Below are positions 35,102 to 44,400 of a stretch of DNA of 53,935 bases, piece by piece; position 1 is the stretch's first letter, and each line of letters starts with the position of its first letter. Source of the stretch: Nitriliruptorales bacterium. Lineage in GTDB: Bacteria > Actinomycetota > Nitriliruptoria > Euzebyales > JAHELV01. The notes beneath the pieces were generated by a model. That model ran no database searches, had not been told where the DNA came from, and worked only from the letters and a program-made list of their open reading frames with translations. A program made the position numbers and the translations under genes. Where the stretch lies: positions 74,916 through 128,850 of the forward strand of contig JAHELV010000001.1 in assembly GCA_024644015.1 (NCBI GenBank). The letters are read 5' to 3'.

Positions 35102-35177
35102 TGAAAATACACAGGATGGACAGGACCACCTGTGGACTACACTCTGGGACCGCTCACGATCCATCGCAGAGGGGCAG

Positions 35178-35801
35178 ATGACCGAGGAACGTGACGCGGA
35201 CGGATCGCCGGTCCGCCGTGTGCTCAGCGATGATGAGCGCCGCGAGGCCTTCGTGCGGGACGCCGTGCCATATCTCGATCAGCTCTACTCGGCGGCACTG
35301 CGGTACACACGCAACCCCGCCGACGCGGACGACCTGGTTCAGGAGACCTACGCCAAGGCCTACGACAAGTTCCATCAGTTCCGACCCGGCACCAACCTCA
35401 AAGCCTGGCTGTACCGGATCCTGACCAACAGCTACATCAACCGCTACCGCAAGCAGCAGCGGCGGCCGGACGAGGTCAGTGCGGATGCCGATCCGGATTT
35501 CTCGCTGTACGACCGCATCCACGAGACGATCGAGGTGGCTGCCGAGCAGCAGGTGCTCGATCGGCTGACCGACGTCGAGGTCAAGCAGGCGATGGCCGAC
35601 CTGCCGGAGCAGTATCGGATCGCCGTCTACCTCGCGGACGTCGAGGGCTTCAGCTACGCCGAGATCGCCGCCATCATGGGTACCCCGATCGGTACCGTGA
35701 TGAGTCGGCTGCATCGGGGAAGATCTCGGCTGCAGGAAGCGTTGTACAGCTATGCCGTGGAACACGGTCTACTGGAAGACGACGACCGAGGTGGAGGATG
35801 A
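35178..35801 (+). CDS. sigH: SigH/SigR-type ECF sigma factor
   Basis: A 207-residue group 4 sigma factor. Region 2 has [26 protein letters not shown] and [18 protein letters not shown]. Region 4 has [47 protein letters not shown]. These sequences closely follow actinobacterial SigH/SigR, which control thiol-oxidative and heat stress genes. The ATG at 35178 has AGAGGGG upstream. The gene overlaps a ZAS-type anti-sigma gene as ATGA, as for sigR-rsrA. Its regulon probably includes thiol-protection genes elsewhere. Confidence 0.92.
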   Translation: MTEERDADGSPVRRVLSDDERREAFVRDAVPYLDQLYSAALRYTRNPADADDLVQETYAKAYDKFHQFRPGTNLKAWLYRILTNSYINRYRKQQRRPDEVSADADPDFSLYDRIHETIEVAAEQQVLDRLTDVEVKQAMADLPEQYRIAVYLADVEGFSYAEIAAIMGTPIGTVMSRLHRGRSRLQEALYSYAVEHGLLEDDDRGGG

Positions 35802-36025
35802 CGATGGCAGACGGCTGTCGCGAGGTCCTCGACGATCTGGAACGCTATCTCGATGGGGAGTGCCCGTCGCAACTGGCCGCGGTGATCACCCGACATTTGG
35901 CAGACTGCGATCCATGCCTTTCTCGATCCGACTTCGAACGCTCGCTACGGGCCATCGTCGCGCGTCACTGCCGCGAAGCCGCGCCGTCCGATCTGCTGGA
36001 CCGGGTGCTGGAGCAGCTGCGGTAG
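35798..36025 (+). CDS. rsrA: Zinc-containing anti-sigma factor (RsrA/RshA type)
   Basis: A 75-residue ZAS protein with the His33-x3-Cys37-x2-Cys40 motif (RHLADCDPC) plus Cys7, the four zinc ligands of RsrA. In Streptomyces the reduced, zinc-bound form binds SigR and a disulfide releases it. The tail ([26 protein letters not shown]) is usual for the family, and there is an extra cysteine at the end of the sigma-binding helix. It overlaps the sigma gene by four bases, so the pair is translationally coupled. Confidence 0.9.
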   Translation: MTMADGCREVLDDLERYLDGECPSQLAAVITRHLADCDPCLSRSDFERSLRAIVARHCREAAPSDLLDRVLEQLR

Positions 36026-36086
36026 TCCACCGACCGGCCATCACCGTGTGGGAAACAACGTCGGACGGCGACATCAAGGTTCGATC

Positions 36087-37043
36087 GTGAGTTCGATCGT
36101 GGTGACCGGTGGCGCGGGGTTCGTCGGCTCGCACCTGGTTGACCGTCTGGTGCTCGACGGCCACGACGTGCTGGTGCTCGACAACCTGTCGACGGGACGA
36201 ATGGACAACCTCGAACACGCGCGTCGTACGCCGGACCGGCTGCTGCGGTTCCAACGCTGTGACCTCGTCGATCCCGCCGCTGCGCCGTTGATCATCCATG
36301 CACGACCCGAGGTGGTCTTCCACCTGGCCGCACAGCTGGACGTGCGGCGCAGCGTCGAGGACCCTGTGCACGACGCCACGGTCAACATCCTGGGCACCAT
36401 CCAGCTGCTCGAAGCCTGCCGTGCCGCGGGCACGCGCAAGATCGTCTTCGCCAGCTCGGGTGGCACGATCTACGGCGAGCCGACGGCGGACGCGCTGCCG
36501 ATCGCAGAGGATCATGACGGTCACCCCGTGTCTCCCTACGGCGCCGCCAAGCGCGCTGCCGAGGAGTATCTGCACGTGTATCAGGCGCTGTACGGGCTCG
36601 ACTGGACGTCTCTGGCGTTGGGCAACGTCTACGGGCCCCGGCAGGACCCTCGCGGCGAGGCAGGGGTCGTCTCGATCTTCGGCGCCCGCATGCTCGCCGG
36701 TCATGGGGTGACCATCTACGGCGATGGGTCGCAGACGCGTGACTTCGTGTACGTCGACGACGTCGTGCAGGCCATGATGCAGTCCATGCAGCACGGCTCG
36801 CGGCTGCGGTGCAACATCGCGACCGGCCGGCAGACCAGCGTCAGCGCGCTGTATGACCAACTGGTCGAGCTGACCGGCTACGACCAGGATCCGTACTTCG
36901 CTCCGGAGCGGCCCGGCGAGCTGGCGCACATCGCTCTGGACATCCGTCGTGCCAGCCGTGCGCTGGAGTGGCGCCCGTGGACCGACCTGCCTCGCGGACT
37001 GGCATCGACGCTCGAGTGGCTCAAGGGCAACCCGGGGCGCTGA
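36087..37043 (+). CDS. galE: UDP-glucose 4-epimerase-like NAD-dependent sugar epimerase
   Basis: A 318-residue extended SDR. Nucleotide site GGAGFVGSHLVD at the N terminus, Asp in VLVLDNLSTGR for NAD, VVFHLAAQLDVRRSVEDP, the catalytic Ser/Tyr/Lys in FASSGGTIYG and SPYGAAKRAAEEY, and ALGNVYGPRQDP. The family converts UDP-glucose and UDP-galactose or related sugars. Whether this one acts on N-acetylated or uronic sugars is not clear, so the symbol is only nominal. The GTG start at 36087 begins the Rossmann fold and has AAGG seven bases upstream. It lies 61 bases after the anti-sigma gene. Confidence 0.85.
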   Translation: MSSIVVTGGAGFVGSHLVDRLVLDGHDVLVLDNLSTGRMDNLEHARRTPDRLLRFQRCDLVDPAAAPLIIHARPEVVFHLAAQLDVRRSVEDPVHDATVNILGTIQLLEACRAAGTRKIVFASSGGTIYGEPTADALPIAEDHDGHPVSPYGAAKRAAEEYLHVYQALYGLDWTSLALGNVYGPRQDPRGEAGVVSIFGARMLAGHGVTIYGDGSQTRDFVYVDDVVQAMMQSMQHGSRLRCNIATGRQTSVSALYDQLVELTGYDQDPYFAPERPGELAHIALDIRRASRALEWRPWTDLPRGLASTLEWLKGNPGR

Positions 37044-37141
37044 CGGCACCGGTTGGACGCTGGCGACGACGCGGACACCATCCGGCGAATCCCGCCACAT
37101 CACGCCATGTCGCGGTCGACGATCCAGCACTGGCGCGTAGC

Positions 37142-37438
37142 ATGGCGATCGAGATGGCAGACACCAGCAGGACCTCCCGTGACCACACCGGCCAGGACGC
37201 CGACGATGCGTTGCGCGCGTTGCGCAGCAGGCTGACCGGCGTGCTCAGTCGTCTGCCCGACATCGAGCGCCAGGTGGTGGAGCTGCGCATGGGCCTGGTC
37301 GACGGACGGCCCGCCCGACCCGGAGAGGTCGCCGAACGTCTCGGTTTGACCATCCACGAGGTCAAGCGGATCGAGGAGCGGGCGTTCACGCGCATCCGTG
37401 AGGTCGTGCCGATCAAGCGTCTTGAACGGTTCCTGTAA
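37142..37438 (+). CDS. Stand-alone sigma-70 region 4-like protein
   Basis: A 98-residue protein made almost wholly of a sigma region 4 HTH: RLPDIERQVVELRMGLVDG, RPGEVAERLGLTIHEVKRIEERAFTRIREV. This resembles region 4 of primary sigma factors (LxxRExxVLxLRFGL to IGRxFGLTRERVRQIE), but regions 1-3 are missing. Such proteins may act as co-sigma or anti-sigma-like factors. Start is ATG 37142, and ATG 37154 is also possible. The 100 bases ahead hold no other gene. It lies 107 bases before the amidase gene. Confidence 0.72.
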   Translation: MAIEMADTSRTSRDHTGQDADDALRALRSRLTGVLSRLPDIERQVVELRMGLVDGRPARPGEVAERLGLTIHEVKRIEERAFTRIREVVPIKRLERFL

Positions 37439-37498
37439 GACCGGCCACCCGGCCATAGCGTCCGACCTTAATTCGATCGTCGGAACGGTCGACTGCCA

Positions 37499-37518
37499 AC
37501 ACTACGCCGAGTGTTGCA
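37499..37518 (+). promoter_or_regulatory. Inverted repeat ahead of the SLH-repeat amidase
   Basis: Perfect seven-base arms CAACACT and AGTGTTG flank a six-base loop, 27 bases before the ATG at 37546. This may be an operator or a terminator of the preceding gene. Another six-base inverted repeat (TCCGAC ... GTCGGA) lies just upstream. Confidence 0.35.
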
Positions 37519-37545
37519 GTGGCGACCTTTAGTTCCGGAGATCGA

Positions 37546-39264
37546 ATGCGCGTGCGTCTCGCGGCCCTGCTGCCCATCGTGCTCCTGCTCACGCTGTTCG
37601 TCCCGATGAGCGCGACGGCTCAGGAAGCGGGAGGTGCCGAAACGGTCGTCGACGAGCTCGACGAGCTCGACGAGCTGACGGGGGACACCGACACGTGGGC
37701 CCAGTCGACCGGAGCCACGACCGAGGTCATCGAGACGCCGATCGCCTTCTCGATGCTGGCCTTCACGGCACCGCCAGGGGCGCAGATCACATACCGGACG
37801 TCGGTCGACGGCCGCACGTGGCGAACATGGGCCGACGCCGAACCGGCCGACGGCCTCGGTCCCGACGCCGGGACCGCCGAAGCCCTGCATGCTGCGGCGG
37901 ATCACCGCAGGTCGGGCGAGCCCACATGGGTCGGAGAGGCGCGTTGGCTGCAGGCGAGAGTGACGGGCGCGGCACTCGACGACGTACAGGTTGACCTGAT
38001 CGACTCGATGGGTCTGTCGCGCTCGTTGTTCCAGCGGGCTGGTGACGCGCTGCGTGCTGCCTGGCGCGGCACCGCGACCGGGCAGGTCGCGCAGGCCGGA
38101 AGCGAGCCCGCAGTCGTGAACCGCGCGCAGTGGGGCGCCGACGAGCGCCTCCGCACGGGTGCGCCGAGCTACGCCGGCGAAGCCCGTTACGCGGTGCTGC
38201 ACCACACCGTCAACACCAACGACTACACGCGCGAGCAGGCGCCGGGGATCGTCCGGGGCATCTACGCGTACCACACCCAGAGCCGTGGCTGGAGCGACAT
38301 CGGGTACAACGTCCTGGTCGACCGCTTCGGGACGATCTACGAGGGGCGCGCCGGAGGGCTGACGAAGGCCGTCATCGGAGCACACGCGCTGGGCTTCAAC
38401 ACGGGCTCCATCGGCGTTGCGATGATCGGCAACCATGACTCCACGAAGATCACGGCAGCGACATGGCGCTCGGTGACCCGGCTCGTGGCGTGGAAGTTCG
38501 CCGTACACGGGATCGACCCTGCGGGCACCGTTGAGATCACCAGCGCCTGCAGCGGCACGTGCAAGCACCCCCGTGACTCGGTGATCACGATGCCCACCGT
38601 CTTCGGCCACCGCGACGTTGGCTACACCAGCTGCCCGGGAGCCGTCGCATACGCGGCGCTACCCGACCTGCGAACAGCGATCAGCGCCGAGTACATCGAT
38701 ACGCTGTCGTACGACCCTCCGTTCTCTGACGACGACGCGTCGGTGCACGCTGGCAACATCGGCGTGCTGTTCGACCGCGGCATCACCAAGGGCTGCACGG
38801 CCACGACCTTCTGCCCCGGACGCACCGTTCAGCGGGCGCAGATGGCCTCCTTCTTGTCGCGGACCATGGACTCGCTCATCGTGGCGAAGCCGACGCCGAC
38901 CCGTGACTGGTTCAGCGACGACGACCGGTCGGTCCACCAGGACGCCATCAACGCGCTGACCGAGGCGCAGATCACGTCTGGCTGCGGCGCCGGCATCTTC
39001 TGCCCCACGCGCGACGCCACCCGGGGCGACGTGGCCGACTGGCTGGCGCGCGCGTTCGACCTGGAGGCGCAGGGGACCGACCACTTCACCGACGATGACG
39101 GCGCCACCTACGAGTGGGCGATCAACGCGCTGGCGGACGCGGGCCTGACGCAGGGTTGTACGGCGACGACCTACTGCCCGAGCCAGTCGACTTCACGGGG
39201 CCAGATGGCGTCGTTCCTGGCGCGTGCCATCGACGCGCTCGAGTCATCCGGGCTTGCCGGGTAG
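37546..39264 (+). CDS. Secreted PGRP-type N-acetylmuramoyl-L-alanine amidase with three SLH-like repeats
   Basis: A 572-residue exported wall hydrolase. Signal peptide to about residue 25, an acidic DELDELDEL stretch, a linker domain, then an amidase_2/PGRP domain (about 190-370) with zinc ligands His219 or His220 (AVLHHTVN), His355 and Cys363 (FGHRDVGYTSCPG), plus GYNVLVDRFGTIYEGR. It should cut the bond between MurNAc and the peptide stem. From residue 393 there are three SLH-like repeats with GCTATTFCP, GCGAGIFCP and GCTATTYCP turns. The ATG at 37546 has a GGAG site. It shares its C-terminal anchor with the three secreted proteins near 6.5-11.4 kb, though it is 26 kb away. Confidence 0.9.
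   Translation: MRVRLAALLPIVLLLTLFVPMSATAQEAGGAETVVDELDELDELTGDTDTWAQSTGATTEVIETPIAFSMLAFTAPPGAQITYRTSVDGRTWRTWADAEPADGLGPDAGTAEALHAAADHRRSGEPTWVGEARWLQARVTGAALDDVQVDLIDSMGLSRSLFQRAGDALRAAWRGTATGQVAQAGSEPAVVNRAQWGADERLRTGAPSYAGEARYAVLHHTVNTNDYTREQAPGIVRGIYAYHTQSRGWSDIGYNVLVDRFGTIYEGRAGGLTKAVIGAHALGFNTGSIGVAMIGNHDSTKITAATWRSVTRLVAWKFAVHGIDPAGTVEITSACSGTCKHPRDSVITMPTVFGHRDVGYTSCPGAVAYAALPDLRTAISAEYIDTLSYDPPFSDDDASVHAGNIGVLFDRGITKGCTATTFCPGRTVQRAQMASFLSRTMDSLIVAKPTPTRDWFSDDDRSVHQDAINALTEAQITSGCGAGIFCPTRDATRGDVADWLARAFDLEAQGTDHFTDDDGATYEWAINALADAGLTQGCTATTYCPSQSTSRGQMASFLARAIDALESSGLAG
37651..37677 (+). repeat. Three tandem 9-base units in the amidase gene
   Basis: GACGAGCTC, GACGAGCTC, GACGAGCTG in a row encode DELDELDEL shortly after the signal peptide. 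Slippage-prone acidic linker. Confidence 0.8.
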
Positions 39265-39284
39265 GTCGCGAGCCGCGCAAGGGG

Positions 39285-41165
39285 TCAGTCGAGCGGGGTT
39301 GTCGCGTCGCCGGCGGCGACGTCCGCTGGCCGGTCCGCCCACCGCTCGATCCGGCGAATGCCGTTGTCGCGGTCAGCGGTCGCCACGACCAGCAGGTCAC
39401 CGGGGAGGATTCGCGTGTCCCCACGCGGCAGCACGATCTGCTCGTTGCGCAGGATCGCGGTCACCAACATCCCGGCTGGCGCGCGCGCGTTGCTCAGAGG
39501 CCTGCCGACGAGCGGCGAGTGGTCGGGCACGAGTACCTCGACCAGGTCGACGTCGGTGCCTTCGACTGGCAAGGCGGCAGCGATGACGTCCGTCGGTGTG
39601 CGTGAGGCCGACAACCCCAGACCCGCGATCACCGGAACTGCCGTCGTGCCCTGGACGAGCGCCGATGTCACCACGATGAAGAACACGACGTGGAAGATGG
39701 CGCCCGCCTCGGGGATGCCCGCCGAGTACGCGAACGTGGCCAAGACGATCGGCACCGCTCCGCGCATCCCGAGCCACGACACGACGGCGATGCCGCGCAC
39801 CGAGTAGCCCATCGGCGCCAGCGATACCGCGCAGGCAAGCGGTCGGCCGACCAGGATCAACAGGGCCACCACGCCGATAGCGGTCGGCGCGACCGACGGC
39901 AGCTGTGCGGGAAACACCAGCAGGCCGAGCAGCAGGAACAGTCCCACCTCGGCACCGTTGGCGAGCGCGGTGTGGAAGGTCTGCAGGGCGGTACGGCGTC
40001 GTGGCACCTCGGCTGCGAGCACCACACCGACGAGGTAGACCGCGAGAAAGCCGGATGCGCCGATCGCGACCGCCAACCCGTAGGTGACGCCGGCCGTTGC
40101 CAGGCCGAGCATCGGGTACAGGCCCGCCGCGCCCAGCTCCAGCCGGCGGAAGGCCTGTCCGGCCAGCCAGCCGGCTGCACCGCCGACCGCCGCACCGCCG
40201 ATGAGTTGCAGCGCTCCGAACGCCAACCACGCGGCCATCGTCGTGGGCGGGTCCCACGCCGACAGCAGGCCCACGGTCAGGAGCACCGCCACTGGATCGT
40301 TGACCCCGGACTCGACCTTGAGCACGGCGGCGAGCCGGTCGGGCAGCGGCGCACGCCGCAGCAGATCGAACACCGCAGCCGCGTCGGTCGACGCCACGAT
40401 CGCGCCGACGAGCCAGGCGACCCGGCTCGGCAGTCCGAGCAGCCACACGGCACCGAGCGCGGTCACGCCGGCGGTCACGGCCACTCCGACCGTCGCCAGC
40501 GTCAGACCGGGTGCGGCGCCACGGCGCAGCTGGCTGGCATCGGTCGTCAGTCCACCCTCGAACAGGATGACGACCAGGGCGATGACGCCGAGGCTCTGCA
40601 CGAGCACCGGGTCGGCGAGGCTGATCCAGTCGAACCCGTCGTCGCCGATCAGCATTCCGATGCCCAGGAACAGCAGCGCGCCGGGCACCCGCAATCGTGC
40701 GCCGAGTGCGGCCGCGAGCACGCCGGCGGTCAGTAGTGCCGCCCCGACCAGCAGCGGGCCGTCGACGACCAGTCCGGCGTCGAGCGCATCGGTCGCCGAC
40801 GGATCGGGCGAGCCGGCGACCGCCGCGAGCAGGTAGGCCAGCAGCACCGTCCCTGCCAGTAGGAGCGCGACCGCGGCAATTGCGGCACGAACGGCGACGC
40901 GAGGATGGGCATCGGGAGCCCGCCGCTGTTGCCGCTGCAGGAGTGCGTGGGCGAACGCGGCCGCAGTCAACCCGAGCGTGATCGCGACGATCACGCGCCA
41001 GCCCTGCGACAGTACGAGGCCGGGCGTCTGCGGCCCGAACGCCGCGACCACCGCCACGGCCACGATGACGGCGGCCCCCAGTTTGAGTGGATGCAGCGCC
41101 TGGGACAGCGCCCATCTGAGCTCACCGACAATCAGGCGCCACAGCGGCACCGACGACGCCGACAC
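39285..41165 (-). CDS. CPA1/CPA2-type potassium/proton antiporter with TrkA-C domain
   Basis: A predicted 626-residue antiporter close to NhaP2/CvrA. The core has 12 or more helices with GALLFLGIGMLIGDDGFDW, ALVVILFEGGLTTD, AIVASTDAAAVF, KVESGVNDPVAVLLTVG (the ND ion-binding pair) and WLGMRGAVPIVLATFA. The C-terminal TrkA-C (RCK_C) domain (VEVLVPDHSPLVGRPLSNA to LPGDLLVVATADRD) should bind a nucleotide or ion regulator. An N-terminal extension of about 140 residues with three helices precedes the usual start, which is uncommon. The GTG at 41165 with AGGA upstream is the best start but not certain. Divergent from the large SARP-like regulator. Confidence 0.82.
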   Translation of the reverse strand: MSASSVPLWRLIVGELRWALSQALHPLKLGAAVIVAVAVVAAFGPQTPGLVLSQGWRVIVAITLGLTAAAFAHALLQRQQRRAPDAHPRVAVRAAIAAVALLLAGTVLLAYLLAAVAGSPDPSATDALDAGLVVDGPLLVGAALLTAGVLAAALGARLRVPGALLFLGIGMLIGDDGFDWISLADPVLVQSLGVIALVVILFEGGLTTDASQLRRGAAPGLTLATVGVAVTAGVTALGAVWLLGLPSRVAWLVGAIVASTDAAAVFDLLRRAPLPDRLAAVLKVESGVNDPVAVLLTVGLLSAWDPPTTMAAWLAFGALQLIGGAAVGGAAGWLAGQAFRRLELGAAGLYPMLGLATAGVTYGLAVAIGASGFLAVYLVGVVLAAEVPRRRTALQTFHTALANGAEVGLFLLLGLLVFPAQLPSVAPTAIGVVALLILVGRPLACAVSLAPMGYSVRGIAVVSWLGMRGAVPIVLATFAYSAGIPEAGAIFHVVFFIVVTSALVQGTTAVPVIAGLGLSASRTPTDVIAAALPVEGTDVDLVEVLVPDHSPLVGRPLSNARAPAGMLVTAILRNEQIVLPRGDTRILPGDLLVVATADRDNGIRRIERWADRPADVAAGDATTPLD

Positions 41166-41426
41166 CTCGTCCTGACGGCGTCTGCGTCCCGCGATCAGCG
41201 TCCCGGTCCACCAAGGTCTCACGGTCTTGAGCCTATGCCTCACGCACGCCGTGATGCAGCTTCGCGGGTCGCCGGCCTCTCGGTCCTGACGGACTTCGCG
41301 TCCTGCCAACCGCGGCCGCGCACGCCTGCCGGCGACCAGGGTGCAGCGACGAAAGGGGTCGTATGGCTACCGAATTCGTGACCTGCGCCTCTTGGCGCAC
41401 CCCGCTCTCACGGCTTTGATGTGCTC

Positions 41427-44400
41427 ATGCAGCTGTACGTCCTCGGTCCCCTGGAGGTCGTGAGCGACCGCACGGTCGTTCGCGTTCCCAGCCGACAGCA
41501 GCGCCGTGTGCTGACCGCGCTGTCGCTGGCACCCGGCAGCGTGGTGTCGACCGACCGGTTGATGTTTGCGCTGTGGGGCGACGCGCTGCCGCGGTCGGCG
41601 CTCAACAGCCTGCGCACCCACGTCTGCCGCGTCCGCGACGCCCTGCACGACCGTGAAGGCGCGATCATCTCGACGTGCGCGAACGGTTACATGCTCCGCA
41701 TCGATCGTGGCGAGATCGACGCGTACCGCTTCGAGCAGCTTGTCGCGCACGGTCGGCAGGCGCGGCTGGTGGACCCCGAGCGGGCGGTGACGTCGCTCGA
41801 TGCGGCGCTGGCGATGTGGCGCGGGCGGGCATACGCCGACTTCGCCGACGAGCCATTCGTGCGGCCCGCTGCCGTACGCCTCGAAGAACTGCGTCGCTCC
41901 GCGATCGAGGATCGCTTCGACGCGCTGCTGGCGTCTGGCCGGCACGTCGAGGTCACGGCCGAGCTCGGAGCCTTCGCGGACCGACACCCGCTGCGTGAGC
42001 GCCCCAGGGCGCAGTTGATGCTGGCGCTCTACCGAGACGGCCGACAGGCCGAGGCGCTGGCGGTGTTCCGTGCGTTCCGCACGTTGCTTGTCGACGAGCT
42101 GGGACTGCAGCCGTCTGCCACGCTGCGCTCCCTGGAGCACGACATCCTCCTGCAGGACCCGCGTCTCGAGATCCCTTTGAGACCGGCGACGCCGCACGCG
42201 AGCGCGTTCCCACAGCTCGCCGCGAGGCCGAGCGTGGATGTGCCCGGGCGCGGACGCCTGCTCGAGCGTGACGCCCAGTTCGCCGCCCTCGAGGGGTTGC
42301 TGACGACCGTACGTCGCTCCCGCCGCGGACGCCTCGTCATCGTGCACGGCGAGGCGGGCATCGGCAAGACCGCGCTCGTCAACCGGTTCTGCGATCAGCA
42401 CCGGCAGAACCTCAGGCTGCTGTGGGGCGCGTGCTGCCCACTGTTCACACCACGCCCGTTGGGTCCGCTCCGCGACGTCGCGGACGCCGTCGGAGGTGCT
42501 CTCCACGACGTGGTGGCTCGGACGGGTACCAAGCCGTACGACGTCGCCACCGCGCTGTTCGCGGAGCTGGGCGTGGCCGCGCCGACCGCCCTGGTGCTGG
42601 AGGATCTGCACTGGGCCGACGAGGCGACCCTCGACGTGGTTCGGCTCCTGGGTCGCCGCGTGACGGAGCTGCCGGCGCTGGTGCTGGTCACCTACCGCGA
42701 CGACGAACTGGACGTCGATCACCCCCTGCGCCGCGTGCTCGGCGAGCTGGTGACCCTGCCGGCGACGTCGCAACAGCCGCTGGAACCGCTATCCACGTCG
42801 GCCGTGTGCAGGCTGGCGGCGGCTGACGGGCGCGACGGCGTGCGGATCCACGCGGTGACCGGCGGCAACCCGCTGTTCGTCGCCGAAGTGCTCGCGTCGC
42901 CCGGCGACGACGTGCCGGAGACCATCCTGCACGCGGTGCTCGGGCGTGCAGGCCGGCTCGACCACCAGGCGCGGGCTCTCCTCGAAGCGATCGCCGTCGC
43001 CCCACCGCGGGTCGAGCCGTGGCTGTTGAGCGCGATGGCCGGCAGCGCGGCGGACCGGCTCGACGCCTGTCTCGCATCAGGCCTGGTCGCCGCCGATTCG
43101 TCCGGCATCGCGTTCCGGCATGAGCTCGCACGACGCGCGATCGAGTCCACGATCCCTCCGCACCGCCGGACGATGTTGCACCAACGTGCGCTCGACGCCC
43201 TGTCGTCGCACCCGGAGGACCGGCATGACCTGCCTCGGCTCGTCCATCACGCCGACGCCGCCGGCCGTGTCGACGACGTGCTGCGCATCGGACGCGGCGC
43301 TGCGCGGCAGGCCGCCGAACGAAGCGCCCACCGCGAGGCGGCCGCCTACTACGCACGCGTGTTGCGACACGGAGATCGGCTCGAGCCACTGGTGCATGCC
43401 GCAGTGCTCGAGCAGTACGCCCACGCGTGCTTTCGCACCGACAAGGGCAGCGAAGCCATCGCGGCGATGGAGCAGGCCGCGCGGCTGCATCGGCGACTGG
43501 GCGACGGACGCGCAGAGGGCAACGCGCTGCGAGCGCTGTCGGGCTTCCTGTGGAGCCCCGGACGAACGGTCCAGGCCATGGCGTCGGCGCGCCGGGCGGT
43601 GCGACTGCTGGAGCAGCAGCCAGCCAGCGCCGACCTCGGGATGGCCTGCAACGCCGTCGGGCGACTCGCGCTGCATTCTGAGGACATCGCTCGCGTGCTC
43701 CAGTGGAGCGGGCGAGCGCGCGACATCGCCGAGACGATCGGTGATGTGCTGATCGACGTCCAGGCGAGGACGAACCTGGCCACGATCGCCGGACTCGCCG
43801 GGGACAGCACGGCGCGCGCGCAGTTCGATGACTGCCTGCGGACGGCGGACGCCGCTGGTCTGCGGGAGGAGGTCAGCCACGTCCTGCTCATGCGTGCCGT
43901 CTGCGCGCTCCGGCGGCACGACTACGACACTGCCATCTACTCGCTCGCCCGTGCCGAGACGCTGTCCCGGGATCTCGGCCACGAGCGCACGCTGTTCTCG
44001 GTCCGGGCGTACCAGTCCGTGGCGGCGCTCGATGTGGGCGATTGGTGCCGTGCGGCGGAGTTCGCCGACCTCGTGATCCGCCACCCCCGCACGTCGACGA
44101 TTCCACGGATCCTCGCACTGACCGTCAGCGCGCTCATCGCCGGCCGCACCGGCAGCGACGATCCCCTGCCCGCGCTCGACGAAGCGACCGAACTGGCAGC
44201 GCCTACCGGCGAGCTCGAACGGCTGGTTCCACCGGCGCTGGCCCGGGCCGAGATCGCCTGGACGCGAGGACGGCGCGCCGCGGTCGTCGAGGCCACGGAC
44301 GAGGTCTATCGACTGGCGCTCGAGCGTCGCGCGACCTGGATGGTCGGCCCGCTGTCGAGCTGGCGCCTCCGGGCGGGCGTCCGCACCGACCTGCCGGATG

